64,000 nt of DNA, taken from the NCBI GenBank assembly GCA_021740385.1, contig JAIOZY010000008.1, forward strand, positions 60,186-124,185. The letters are read 5' to 3'. A model generated the notes under the pieces. That model saw only the letters and a program-made list of their open reading frames with translations, ran no database searches and had not been told where the DNA came from. Shown one piece after another: positions 51,334 to 60,665 of the stretch. The DNA is from Prolixibacteraceae bacterium (lineage in GTDB: Bacteria; Bacteroidota; Bacteroidia; Bacteroidales; Prolixibacteraceae). The stretch's first letter is position 1, and each line of letters starts with the position of its first letter. Position numbers and translations under genes: made by a program.

Positions 51334-53049
51334 TTAAATAATCAGTTCGTGCATGTATTTTAAGGCGTGATAAATGTGGTTGCCTGTCCTTTCACCTTCG
51401 TTAAAAATATCACAATAAATGATCCCGGTTTTGGGTTTGTATTTTCCTTTTTTGATGTCTTTCAGGTGTTGGGCATTCATTTTTTCAATGTATGACTCAA
51501 TTTTATCGCGCCGGTCCCTTTCCATTTCAATATTTATCGGGGCAATGCTTTTGTCAATCTCAATGTTCAAATCAGAAAAGAGTACATCAATCATAGAAAA
51601 AAGCTGATCAAGCCTCGATTTCATTTCATTGGTAAACTCAATTTTTTTGGTTTTCCATGTGTAAATGAATTCAGCCATCGAAGTGCACGAATCGTTTATG
51701 CTTTCAATGCGGCTAACCAGCCTGAGCATCAGGTTTGAATTTTCGGAGGTGTGCTGGCTGGGGTCGTTCAGGGTAACTTTCGATAGGAACGAGGTAATTT
51801 CTTCATCAATGCGATCCGAAATTTCTTCGTAGCGTCTGATTTTCAGTATGTATTTCTCGATTTTTGGTTGCTTGTTTTCGTTGTACAGGTTTTTAACCAG
51901 GGTATACATTTTTTTTGTCCGTTCAACAAACACCGATATTTCGTTTTTTGCCTGGATGATGGAAAATTCATTAACCGAAACCAATGGTGAGTTGATGTAT
52001 TTGAGCCTGAAGATTTCATCGTCATCTTCTTTTGAGGGAACCATCCATGTTACCAGTTTTGCAATGTAGGGAATAAACCAAACCTGCAACAATGTATTGA
52101 GCACATTGAATGAAGTGTGAAAAACTGAAAGTGCAATGGGCAGCACAACATGGTGTTCGGCGTTATTGCCAATTTCGATGTTCAGGGGTGATAATTGCCC
52201 AATGGAAACAAGAAACGAGTCGATTAAACGGACGAAGGGTTTTAAAAACATGAGCATCAGTATAACCCCTGTTATGTTGAAAACGAAATGTGCCCGGGCC
52301 GATCGTTTTGCAGTATCGTTTACCACTATGGCCGCAAGGTTGGCCGTAATAGTTGTTCCGATGTTTTCGCCCATAACCATGGCCACGGCCATTTCGAAAT
52401 TTATCCAGCCATTAAAGCACATAATCAGCGTCAGGGCCATTACAGCACTCGACGATTGGATGATTATGGTTAAAACGGTGCCAATAACAAGAAAAATGAT
52501 CACCGATCCAAACCCGTAGGAAGAATATTGGGTTATGAAAGAAAGGATTTCGGGATTGCTTTTAATATCGGGGACCGAATTTTTTAAAAAGGCTAACCCC
52601 ATAAACAATATGGCAAAGCCAATAATCAGTTCACCGTATGAACGCCTTTTGGTAATTTTTGAAAACATAAGGGGGATGGCAAAACCAATAATGGGCAGTG
52701 CAAACATGCTTATATCGACCTTAAAGCCAAGGAGTGAAAACAGCCATGCCGTAACGGTTGTGCCAATGTTGGCGCCCATAATAACACTAATTGACTGAAC
52801 AAGTGACAACAAACCGGCATTCACAAAACTTACCACCATAACAGTAGTTGCCGATGAGGATTGGATTACCGATGTTATGAGAAGGCCGGTTAAAATTCCG
52901 CGCATTTTGTTCTTGGTCATGGTTCCAAGAATTGTTCTCATTTTATCACCGGCAACTTTTTGAAGCGATTCGCTCATCAGTTTCATCCCAAAAAGGAAAA
53001 AGCCCAGCGAACCTATTAGTTTCAGAAAATCATAAAGGGAATAATCCAT
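51334..53049 (-). CDS. Na/Pi cotransporter family protein (NptA/PhoU fusion)
   Basis: A 571-residue protein. The N-terminal membrane part (about 8-330) has the two inverted QSSSA motifs of the family (TSVIQSSSATTVMVV near residue 60 and IIIQSSSAVMALTL near residue 193) and GANIGTT/GENIGTT. The C-terminal cytoplasmic part (about 360-560) is helical and PhoU-like (ISDRIDEEITSFLSKV, SRIESINDSC). Predicted sodium-dependent phosphate transport or phosphate homeostasis. It is convergent with the kinase gene, 37 bp apart. Confidence 0.93.
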   Translation of the reverse strand: MDYSLYDFLKLIGSLGFFLFGMKLMSESLQKVAGDKMRTILGTMTKNKMRGILTGLLITSVIQSSSATTVMVVSFVNAGLLSLVQSISVIMGANIGTTVTAWLFSLLGFKVDISMFALPIIGFAIPLMFSKITKRRSYGELIIGFAILFMGLAFLKNSVPDIKSNPEILSFITQYSSYGFGSVIIFLVIGTVLTIIIQSSSAVMALTLIMCFNGWINFEMAVAMVMGENIGTTITANLAAIVVNDTAKRSARAHFVFNITGVILMLMFLKPFVRLIDSFLVSIGQLSPLNIEIGNNAEHHVVLPIALSVFHTSFNVLNTLLQVWFIPYIAKLVTWMVPSKEDDDEIFRLKYINSPLVSVNEFSIIQAKNEISVFVERTKKMYTLVKNLYNENKQPKIEKYILKIRRYEEISDRIDEEITSFLSKVTLNDPSQHTSENSNLMLRLVSRIESINDSCTSMAEFIYTWKTKKIEFTNEMKSRLDQLFSMIDVLFSDLNIEIDKSIAPINIEMERDRRDKIESYIEKMNAQHLKDIKKGKYKPKTGIIYCDIFNEGERTGNHIYHALKYMHELII

Positions 53050-53119
53050 GTTGTTTTATACTTTTATCAGAAATAAAGATATCAATATTTTATGTATTTG
53101 TTGTTCTGTTTTTTTGCAA

Positions 53120-53695
53120 TCAGTATTCGTAAAGATGGTTTTCACAGATATATTTATAAACTTTTGGGGGCAAATAGTGCTTCATATCTTTTTGGTTTTT
53201 TATCGTTTTACGTATAAATGTTGAAGAAATATCCATCATTGGTGCTTTTACCAGAGTATATTTTGCTTTTGTTGAAAGATTATCCAGGTATGAGCCCGGT
53301 CGCGGGTAAACAATGAATTCATAGTCGTTGGTTAATTGTTCGTAATTCTTCCACTTATGCAGGTTTGCCAGGTTGTCGGCCCCGATAATCAGCTTGAATG
53401 TGTAGCTGGGAAATCGCTCTTTCAGGTAGGTAAGGGTATTGATGGTATACGATGGTTTGGGCAACCTGAATTCGATATCGCAAGCGTCGAACCGGGTATC
53501 CCCGTCGATGGCCAGGTTGACCATTTCGAGGCGGTCGTAATCGTTTGCCAGGTTTTTTTTCTTTTTGTGCGGATTGTGTGGTGTAACAACAAACCACAAA
53601 CGGTCTATCCCGCCATAGTCGACAATGTAGCTGGCTATGGCCATGTGCCCCATGTGAATGGGGTTAAACGATCCGAAAAATAATCCTACTTTCAT
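53120..53695 (-). CDS. nadD: Nicotinate-nucleotide adenylyltransferase
   Basis: A 191-residue enzyme that makes deamido-NAD from nicotinate mononucleotide and ATP. Motifs: GLFFGSFNPIHMGHM at the start (nucleotidyltransferase HxGH as HMGH), FVVTPHNPHKKK, FKLIIGADNLANLHKWKN and the C-terminal DISSTFIRK (ISSTxIR motif). The frame is open 63 bp further upstream, but those residues (MLVTGCWSLGAG) come from a 14-bp tandem repeat; the start at 53695 fits the family. Confidence 0.95.
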   Translation of the reverse strand: MKVGLFFGSFNPIHMGHMAIASYIVDYGGIDRLWFVVTPHNPHKKKKNLANDYDRLEMVNLAIDGDTRFDACDIEFRLPKPSYTINTLTYLKERFPSYTFKLIIGADNLANLHKWKNYEQLTNDYEFIVYPRPGSYLDNLSTKAKYTLVKAPMMDISSTFIRKTIKNQKDMKHYLPPKVYKYICENHLYEY

Positions 53696-53722
53696 GTAAA
53701 TTCCAAAAACCAAATTCCAAAA

Positions 53723-53790
53723 ACCAGCACCCAGTGACCAGCACCCAGTGACCAGCACCTAGTGACCAGCACCTAGTGACCAGCACCCAG
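53723..53790. repeat. 14-bp tandem repeat between gmk and nadD
   Basis: ACCAGCACCCAGTG / ACCAGCACCTAGTG units, nearly five copies. The array runs into the 3' end of gmk: the last residues (LGAGH) and the stop codon are made from repeat units. Copy-number changes would alter the spacing to nadD and, at the edge, the gmk tail. Confidence 0.9.
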
Positions 53791-54345
53791 AAACTGCTGC
53801 ACAATTTTATCAGCCTTTTTTAAAGCTTCTTCAAGGTTTTCATTAATCAATACAACATCAAATTGCGGTTCAAATGTTAATTCAAATTCTGCTTTTGCAA
53901 TGCGTGTTTCAATTACTTTTTTATTGTCGGTCGACCGGGCTTCGAGCCTTTTGCGCAATTCTTCAACCGACGGTGGTTTTACAAAAACGGCCAAGGCATC
54001 GTTTCCATAATGTTTTTTTATGTTGCAGCCGCCTACAACATCAACATCAAAAATAACGTGTTTTCCTTCATTTCGTATGCGTTCAACTTCGCTTTTCAGG
54101 GTTCCGTAAAATACGTTTTTGTAGACTTCTTCCCATTCGAGAAATTCATCGTTTTTAATTTTTTCTTTGAATTCATCAGGGGAAAGAAAGTAATAGTCGG
54201 TTCCGTTTTTTTCGTTGCAGCGGGGTGGCCTGCTTGTTGCCGAAACCGAAAAGGCAAAACCGGGATTTGTTGAAAGGAGGTGTTTAACAATGGTGGTTTT
54301 GCCCGATCCCGACGGGGCTGAAAATATGAACAGTTTTCCCTTCAT
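53773..54345 (-). CDS. gmk: Guanylate kinase
   Basis: A 190-residue nucleotide kinase (GMP + ATP to GDP + ADP). Walker A FSAPSGSGKTTIVKHL (about 8-23), GMP-binding SATSRPPRCNEKNGTDYYF, EWEEVYKNVFYGTLKSEVE, VIFDVDVVGG and lid KRLEARSTDNKKVIETRI. The C-terminus QQFLGAGH is partly encoded by the tandem repeat. The yicC gene is 15 bp upstream on the same strand, a common arrangement. Confidence 0.96.
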   Translation of the reverse strand: MKGKLFIFSAPSGSGKTTIVKHLLSTNPGFAFSVSATSRPPRCNEKNGTDYYFLSPDEFKEKIKNDEFLEWEEVYKNVFYGTLKSEVERIRNEGKHVIFDVDVVGGCNIKKHYGNDALAVFVKPPSVEELRKRLEARSTDNKKVIETRIAKAEFELTFEPQFDVVLINENLEEALKKADKIVQQFLGAGH

Positions 54346-54360
54346 TTAAAAGATATTCAA

Positions 54361-55236
54361 TTACAATACATTTAATGTTTGTTCTTTAATTTTCTCCAGT
54401 TCATCTTTCATGATGATCACAATTTTCTGAATATCGGAATGGTTTGCTTTTGATCCCAGGGTGTTAATTTCGCGGCCAATTTCCTGTGCGATGAATCCCA
54501 GCTTTTTGCCCGAGGCTGTTGGTTCGTCCAATGTTTCGGTAAAATAGTTGCAATGGTTAACCAGCCTTACTTTTTCTTCGTTAATGTCGAATTTTTCGAG
54601 GTAAAAAATCAATTCCTGTTCAAAGCGGTTTTTATCAATTTGAATGTTCGACGATGCATTGTTAAATGCTTCGTTAAGGCGTGTTTTGAGCCGTTCGATG
54701 CGTTCCGGTTCATGGGGTTCGATGTTGTTTTTCAGCCCAAGTATTTTTTCAATATGCTGAACAATATCGGTTTTTAACGCTTTCCCTTCCTGAACCCTGA
54801 ATTCGTCGAGAATGTTGAGGGCTTCCCGTATTTTTTTGAGTATAATTGCCCATTCTTTTTCATCCAGTTCTACGTATTCAACCTTTACCGAATCAGGTAA
54901 CCTCAGAATGCTTTGCAGTGCCCTTTCGGTATTCTCCAGACCCAGATCTTGTGAGATGTCGTTAAGTTGCCTGAAATAATTAATTACAACCGGTTTATTT
55001 ATGGTTGCATTTGTTTGGTCGCCATGTTGTTCGCAATACAGGTTGATATCGATTTTGCCCCGTTCAAGTTTTTCGCCAATCAGTTTACGGACTTCAATTT
55101 CCTTCTCCTTGTAAATGCCCGGAAACCGGGTGCTTATATCGAGTTGTTTGCTGTTAAGCGATCTGATTTCAATGGTAATTTTTTTGTCGGGCAGTTCACA
55201 TTCGGTTTTCCCGTAACCCGTCATCGATTTTATCAT
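54361..55236 (-). CDS. yicC: YicC family endoribonuclease
   Basis: A 291-residue protein with family start MIKSMTGYGKTE, then IEIRSLNSKQLDISTRFP, and the C-terminal domain (DUF1732) NYFTETLDEPTASGKKLGF and GREINTLGSKANHSDIQKIVI. YicC proteins are now regarded as RNases acting on small RNAs or mRNA. Upstream of gmk in a probable yicC-gmk-nadD operon. Confidence 0.95.
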   Translation of the reverse strand: MIKSMTGYGKTECELPDKKITIEIRSLNSKQLDISTRFPGIYKEKEIEVRKLIGEKLERGKIDINLYCEQHGDQTNATINKPVVINYFRQLNDISQDLGLENTERALQSILRLPDSVKVEYVELDEKEWAIILKKIREALNILDEFRVQEGKALKTDIVQHIEKILGLKNNIEPHEPERIERLKTRLNEAFNNASSNIQIDKNRFEQELIFYLEKFDINEEKVRLVNHCNYFTETLDEPTASGKKLGFIAQEIGREINTLGSKANHSDIQKIVIIMKDELEKIKEQTLNVL

Positions 55237-55324
55237 AGCCTGTAAATTTTGCCTTAAAATTAATGGATTTTTTAGGTTTCCGGGGTTTTTGTTGCAAAAT
55301 GTAAAAAATAAGCTTCAAAAAAAA

Positions 55325-56332
55325 TTACAGGTGCTTGATGATGTCCGTACCGCAGTAAATGCATTTCCCCTGATTGTCAATCCCTTTTTTATTTATTGAA
55401 TAGTAGGTTCGTTCAATGGTGGTTTTGCCGCATTGGGGGCAACGTGTATTGCTATAAATTTCGGTTGCCATATTTCCTATGTATACAAACTTTAAATGTT
55501 CCGAGGCAATGTCGTACAGGTGGAAAAGGGTTTCTGCCGGGGTGGGGTATTGTTCCATTTCGTAACGCGGGAAATACCTCGAAAGGTGCAAAACGGTGTT
55601 TTCACCGGTTTCTTCTTTTATCCATTTACACATATCTTCAAACTCATCTTCATCGTCGTTCAGGGTTGGAATTACCAGGTTTGTAAGTTCCAGGTGGTTT
55701 CCGTTTTTTGCAATTGTTCCGATGTTTTCAAGTACAGGTGCCAGCGAAGCCTTTGAATATTTTTTATAGAAGGTGTTGTTGAATGCTTTCAGATCGATGT
55801 TGAATGCATCAATTAAACCAATAAGGAACCCAAGGGGTTCCTTTTCGATAAAACCGTTGCTGATAAAAACCGTTTTTTGGTTTTTGGATTTCACCATTTC
55901 AGCAGTTTTCACAACGTATTCAAAATTTATCCCGGGCTCGTTATACGTGAAGGCAATGCCCAGGTTGCCGGGCGATTTGTACACTGTTTTTGCCATCTCG
56001 GCGGGTGAAATGGTGCGGAACGGTACCGGATTACGGTTGTTACATTGCGACAGGGTGTAATTTTGACAAAATGCACAATGCATATTACAGCCGGTTGTTC
56101 CCATCGAAAGGATCGTGCTGCCCGGGTAAAAATGGTATAACGGTTTCTTTTCAATGGGATCGGTTCCCATAGCTGCAATTTTGCCATAAATCTCCGATAC
56201 CAATATGCCGTTACGGTTGCGGCGGGCATTGCAGTTACCAAAATGCCCTTCGTCAATTATGCATCGGTGCGGGCATAAAAAACATTGTACTTTGTTTGAA
56301 TCAAGTTTCGTATAATGTAATGCTTCGTGCAT
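55325..56332 (-). CDS. amrS: AmmeMemoRadiSam system radical SAM enzyme
   Basis: A 335-residue radical SAM protein. An N-terminal Cys-rich segment (CFLCPHRCIIDEGHFGNC, residues about 18-35) precedes the SAM cluster motif GTTGCNMHCAFCQNYTLSQ (CxxxCxxC, residues about 79-97), then AFTYNEPGINFEYV and a C-terminal CxxC..CxxC zinc-like element (CPQCGKT / CIYCGTD). This is the AmrS (former PflA-like) group, which co-occurs with Memo and AMMECR1 proteins; neither partner is in the window. Reaction unknown in general. Confidence 0.9.
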   Translation of the reverse strand: MHEALHYTKLDSNKVQCFLCPHRCIIDEGHFGNCNARRNRNGILVSEIYGKIAAMGTDPIEKKPLYHFYPGSTILSMGTTGCNMHCAFCQNYTLSQCNNRNPVPFRTISPAEMAKTVYKSPGNLGIAFTYNEPGINFEYVVKTAEMVKSKNQKTVFISNGFIEKEPLGFLIGLIDAFNIDLKAFNNTFYKKYSKASLAPVLENIGTIAKNGNHLELTNLVIPTLNDDEDEFEDMCKWIKEETGENTVLHLSRYFPRYEMEQYPTPAETLFHLYDIASEHLKFVYIGNMATEIYSNTRCPQCGKTTIERTYYSINKKGIDNQGKCIYCGTDIIKHL

Positions 56333-56450
56333 GGTTTGTTGTTTAATGGCTGCAAGTTACCTCACAGTTTACTTTTATGCAACTTCATATAAAATAATGA
56401 TTGGGAAAGCTGTTTCAACCGGGCATAGCGGCCTGGATTTTAAAGTTAAT

Positions 56451-56476
56451 TCACTCACTCACTCACTCACTCACTC
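56451..56476. repeat. (TCAC)n microsatellite over a stop codon
   Basis: About 6.5 perfect TCAC units. The minus-strand AraC-type gene ends inside it: its last residues MSE and the TGA stop are read from the repeat. Slippage would change the last residues or move the stop codon. Confidence 0.9.
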
Positions 56477-57444
56477 ATTCTTTTCTTATACTCCGAAGGA
56501 CTCATGCCGGTTTGCGCTTTAAAAACAGTGTTAAAAGTGGTTTTGGAATTAAAGCCGGCCATGTACCCGATTCCTTCAAGCGAATATTTTTTTGCTTCGT
56601 TTTTTGAAAGCAATTTTTTCGCTTCTTCAACCCGCAAAGAATTGATATACCCGTAAAAGTTTTGATTCAGATTTTGATTAATGTATTGTGAAACAATATT
56701 TTTATTTGTATTAAGGGTTTTGGCTAATTCATGAAGGGTTAGGTTTCGCTGTGTGTAAAATTTTTCTTCTTTTGCCAGCCTGTCGAGGTTTTGCCGGATA
56801 ATACGGCTCATTTCGGGAGATAGTTTAAATTGAGTATTCGTGTTTATCAGTTTGTCGTTATCCGTTTTTTTATCGGTTTCCGTTAAATATGCATATTCAT
56901 TTTGACGATATGCCCCGTAGAGAAAGGCCATTAACAGCAATAACGAATAGATGTAATAATAAAAGTCGTAATTTTCAACCGATAAATTTGTAAACACCTC
57001 AATTACAAAGTAAAAAAGGTAAGTACTCGAAAATATGGCCAGCAGGTAAAGTATCCAGTTTAATTTTTTTCCTTCCATGCTTGAAAAATTTTCTTCGAGC
57101 ACCGGACGGGTTTCTTTTATCTGTTTTACAATAATAATTACGTACACGATAAACTGAAAGGTAAAAATTATATCGTTGGCAATAAAATAAGCCCAAACCG
57201 TTTTGTTTGGCGCGGATGTACTGAAAACAAGGTAGTTATTGTAATAATCGGGCGATGGCCAGTTAACAAACAAGCCCGGAAGCAACAATAAAAAGACAGC
57301 AACCGGTGGGATGAAATGAAGGGGCGTTTTTTTTAGTGGAATGTTATGTAACGACATTACATAAAAATAGAAAACAGGAAATATCATTATCAATGCCATG
57401 GAGCTGAACATGTATACCGGATAACCCGGGCATTTTGGGTTCAT
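56467..57444 (-). CDS. AraC-type regulator with membrane domain, 5'-truncated
   Basis: 325 residues remain. About five hydrophobic segments (VYMFSSMALIMIFPVFYFYV; IPPVAVFLLLLPGLFV; FIANDIIFTFQFIVYVIIIV; LNWILYLLAIFSSTYLFYFVIEV; YYYIYSLLLLMAFLYGAY) precede an AraC DNA-binding domain (about 225-323; TLHELAKTLNTNKNIVSQYIN and GYMAGFNSKTTFNTVFKAQTGMSPSEYKK). Relatives have two or three more N-terminal membrane segments. The first residues here (MNPKCPG) are not family-like and overlap the neighbouring divergent gene, so the 5' end appears lost at a rearrangement junction near 57.43 kb. Function of the remainder is doubtful. Confidence 0.8.
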   Translation of the reverse strand: MNPKCPGYPVYMFSSMALIMIFPVFYFYVMSLHNIPLKKTPLHFIPPVAVFLLLLPGLFVNWPSPDYYNNYLVFSTSAPNKTVWAYFIANDIIFTFQFIVYVIIIVKQIKETRPVLEENFSSMEGKKLNWILYLLAIFSSTYLFYFVIEVFTNLSVENYDFYYYIYSLLLLMAFLYGAYRQNEYAYLTETDKKTDNDKLINTNTQFKLSPEMSRIIRQNLDRLAKEEKFYTQRNLTLHELAKTLNTNKNIVSQYINQNLNQNFYGYINSLRVEEAKKLLSKNEAKKYSLEGIGYMAGFNSKTTFNTVFKAQTGMSPSEYKKRMSE

Positions 57445-60400
57445 GTGCACTTGCCTCGGCAAACGAAGCAACTTTGGCTGCAACGGGCAATTACGTTTAT
57501 GTTGCAGCGCAGGCAGACGGTTTTAAAATTGTAGATGTTTCAAACCCGGCCAGTCCTGTTGTGGTGAAAACTATTGCTTCTTCGTATCCAACATGTGTTT
57601 GCATTCAGGGGAATGTGGCTGTGGCTTTAACTACGACAACTTCCCCCGACGAACTCGAAATATTTAACCTTGCCGATCCGGCCAACCCTGCCCGGATTTC
57701 TCAAATGGATATTGAAAAAACAACTTCGGCAACCATTAGCGGGGATTATGTTTTCATTTCATGTGCTGAATATACCGGGGGTGAAAACGGGTTACGGATT
57801 GTTGATATTTCAGATAATGCCAATCCACAGGAAATAAGTTACCTGAAAACAAATCGGCGGACATATAACGTTATTGTTGACAACGGACTGGCTTTTTTAG
57901 GCTACCAGGGAGGATTTTATGTTGTTGATATCAGCGATAAGGAAAACCCGGTGTTGCTTGCCGATCATGCAAATGATTTAACATATTGCGAGGTGCGGTG
58001 TGTTCATTGCGAATTGAATACCTTGACTGTAATTAACGGGTTTACCGATACGCCGGTAGAAATGTTCGATCTGTCCGATCCATCATTGCCCGGGCTGCTT
58101 GCCGGGTATGAGTCGCCAAATTCAGTAGGGTCGCTGCTTGTTGTTGACAATACGCTTTTTGCATCGTCTACTCAAAAGTTGTTTTCTTATTCAATTGAAG
58201 ATAACCCGGCTCAACCGCTGTTTGTTGGTTCAAACAATGATAGTGGCGGACTTTCATATATGAAAACAAACAATAACGGTTTGCTTGCCGGGATCACATG
58301 GGATGCAATCCAGTTTATTGATATTTCAGCACAGGATGCCCCGGTTTTGTTGTCAGAATTTACCCCTGCTTCGAATCCTTTAAATTTTGCACTCAACAAT
58401 TCCCGGGCATTTGTTCAAACCTTTGACGGAGGTTTGGAGATTGTAAATATTGAAAACCCCGCATCACCACAATTAGTTAATACATTTGGGATAAATGTCC
58501 CTGCTCACGATATTTTTCTGAAAGACAGCCTCCTTTTTTCGGCTTATGATAACGATAACAATACCGGTGGGGTAGAAATTATTCATGTTGATGATGATGA
58601 GGCCGTTTTGCTTCATAACATAGATGTAACCGGTACCCCCATGACTGTATGGATCGACAGTGATACTTTGCTTATCGGCAGTAATGAACCTGCCGGCCGG
58701 TTTCATATTTACGCCTACAACGTGGCAGATCCGCTAAACCCTGAGTTGCTGGCTTCAACAAGCGGCACGGGCGAAATACGTGATATTGAAGTAGTAAACG
58801 ATGCCATATTGGCCGCGGTAGTTGGACAAAGCGTGATGAGGTTTACCCTTGACGTGATTTTGGCAATATTGCAACAACTTGATATTTGCCATTCACCCGG
58901 AAGTATTCAAATGACTACTTCACAAACCGACGAAGAAGGTAACGGGGTGGTTTATACCAGCGATGGGAAAAGTTACAAGAATTATCCATCTTCGGCAAAA
59001 TCAGTGAATATTGCAAGTAGTACAATGAGTTCGGGAACAATGGCATCGGGTGAGTATGGAATAATTGCCCAGTTTTTCAAATCGGTACCACCACCTCAAA
59101 AATTTACACTTTCCGTGACCGTCTCTCCCGGGGATGCTGTTCGTGAGGGTTGTGTTGCTGTTCAGAATGGCAGTGGCCGTTACAACGAAGGTGAAACAGC
59201 TACGCTTACTGCCTCTCCTGCTGAAGGATGGAAATTTACAGGTTGGACAGGGAGCATTACTTCCGCTGAGAATCCGGTAAATGTAACCATGGATAGCGAT
59301 AATGAAATTGCAGCAACCTTTGCACGTGAATGTACACTTACTTTATCTGTTGCCCCTCAGGAGGCCGCAGACGCAGGGTGTAATGCAACACAAAGCGGTA
59401 GTGGTAGTTATGCTTTTCAAGATGTTGCTGTTATTACTGCCACAGCTGCCCCGGGTTGGATGTTTCAGAGTTGGACAGGGAGCTTTTTTGCAGCTCAAAA
59501 TCCCAGTGAAGTAACCATGTATGGTGATTATCAATTAACGGCTAACTTTCATAAAAAGTTTACACTTAACATCTCAATCGATCCGCAGGAGGCCAACAAT
59601 GAAGGGTGTACGGTGTCTCAAACCGAAAATGTAAATCCCGAAGGTGATATAGTTTCTACCCTGAATGCTTTGCCCGCCGAAGGTTGGAAGTTTATTCAAT
59701 GGTCTGGTCATGTTACGTCGACACAGAATCCCATAGATGTGCTTATTGATGAAAACAAAGCGGTTACTGCTGTGTTTGGCCGGGAATTTTCTCTTGCATT
59801 GTCAATAAGTCCGCAGGAAGCAGCAGAAGGCGGATGCACGGTTTCTCAAAGTGGTAGCGGCATTTATACCGAGGGAGGAAGTGCCGATATTTTGGCTACA
59901 GCAGCTGAGGGGTGGCGTTTCGATTCCTGGACCGGGGGTATTTCATCTGCTGATGAGTCTGCTACAATTACCATGGATGATAATAAAAACCTTACTGCCA
60001 ATTTTGTGCGTACATATAACCTCACCCTGAGCATTTCGCCCGAGGCGGCCCGTGTTGCAGGATGTACTGTGTTGCAAAGCGGAAATGGCACCTACGATGA
60101 AGGTTCTGTCGCTGTTATTACATATACTCCGGCTGAAGGATGGGATTTTGTAAACTCCCGAATTGTACTTACTCCTTTTTATGATAATCCTCTAAGCCTG
60201 GTAATGGATTCCGATAAGGATGTTGTTTGTTTCTTTGAACAGAAAACCGGATTTAAACTTTTTGACGACAATGATGATGTTCTGGTTTTTTACCCAAACC
60301 CTGTTGTTGATAAGTTATTTATTGAATTTCCATCAAGGAATACTACGGTTGATATAAAAATACTTGACATTTTGGGTAGGGTTGTGCTTAAAAAAAATGA

Positions 60401-60506
60401 TTTCAGGGAAAGTGAATTAGGCTTAAATGGCTTGCAAAAAGGGACGTATCTGTTGTGTTTTAACGATGGATATCGGTTTTATACGGTTCATTTTCTAAAA
60501 GAATAG
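57435..60506 (+). CDS. LVIVD beta-propeller / Listeria-Bacteroides repeat protein, 5'-truncated, with T9SS domain
   Basis: About 1023 residues and no proper start: the frame opens after a stop at 57405 and its first start-like codon is TTG. Residues about 1-470 are LVIVD-type propeller repeats (GNYVYVAAQADGFKIVDVSNPASP, GLAFLGYQGGFYVVDISDKENP and others). Then come five 75-residue repeats of the GWKFTGWTGSITSAENPVNV kind, each with a single GC(T/N/V) Cys near SPQEAA.xGCT. The end is a T9SS type A sorting domain (VFYPNPVVDKLFIEF, KGTYLLCFNDGY). No signal peptide remains, although a T9SS tail requires one, so the product is probably not exported: a truncated gene. Confidence 0.82.
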   Translation: MGSCALASANEATLAATGNYVYVAAQADGFKIVDVSNPASPVVVKTIASSYPTCVCIQGNVAVALTTTTSPDELEIFNLADPANPARISQMDIEKTTSATISGDYVFISCAEYTGGENGLRIVDISDNANPQEISYLKTNRRTYNVIVDNGLAFLGYQGGFYVVDISDKENPVLLADHANDLTYCEVRCVHCELNTLTVINGFTDTPVEMFDLSDPSLPGLLAGYESPNSVGSLLVVDNTLFASSTQKLFSYSIEDNPAQPLFVGSNNDSGGLSYMKTNNNGLLAGITWDAIQFIDISAQDAPVLLSEFTPASNPLNFALNNSRAFVQTFDGGLEIVNIENPASPQLVNTFGINVPAHDIFLKDSLLFSAYDNDNNTGGVEIIHVDDDEAVLLHNIDVTGTPMTVWIDSDTLLIGSNEPAGRFHIYAYNVADPLNPELLASTSGTGEIRDIEVVNDAILAAVVGQSVMRFTLDVILAILQQLDICHSPGSIQMTTSQTDEEGNGVVYTSDGKSYKNYPSSAKSVNIASSTMSSGTMASGEYGIIAQFFKSVPPPQKFTLSVTVSPGDAVREGCVAVQNGSGRYNEGETATLTASPAEGWKFTGWTGSITSAENPVNVTMDSDNEIAATFARECTLTLSVAPQEAADAGCNATQSGSGSYAFQDVAVITATAAPGWMFQSWTGSFFAAQNPSEVTMYGDYQLTANFHKKFTLNISIDPQEANNEGCTVSQTENVNPEGDIVSTLNALPAEGWKFIQWSGHVTSTQNPIDVLIDENKAVTAVFGREFSLALSISPQEAAEGGCTVSQSGSGIYTEGGSADILATAAEGWRFDSWTGGISSADESATITMDDNKNLTANFVRTYNLTLSISPEAARVAGCTVLQSGNGTYDEGSVAVITYTPAEGWDFVNSRIVLTPFYDNPLSLVMDSDKDVVCFFEQKTGFKLFDDNDDVLVFYPNPVVDKLFIEFPSRNTTVDIKILDILGRVVLKKNDFRESELGLNGLQKGTYLLCFNDGYRFYTVHFLKE

Positions 60507-60581
60507 AATTGTGATACGGAAAAGAGGCAACATATCAAATTGATTTTATTCTATCAAGGAAAACAAGAAAGATCAATTTTA

Positions 60582-60627
60582 AAAACCCATTTGGCAGTTC
60601 GTTCTGTTGAATGGGTTTATTTTTTTA
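60582..60627 (+). terminator. Intrinsic terminator after the LVIVD gene
   Basis: AAAACCCATT / AATGGGTTT stem with an 18-nt loop followed by ATTTTTTT, 76 bp after the stop codon at 60506. Good rho-independent form on the plus strand. Confidence 0.8.
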
Positions 60628-60665
60628 AATTAGCCCTAACATTTATCAACTGTAAAAATTGAATT

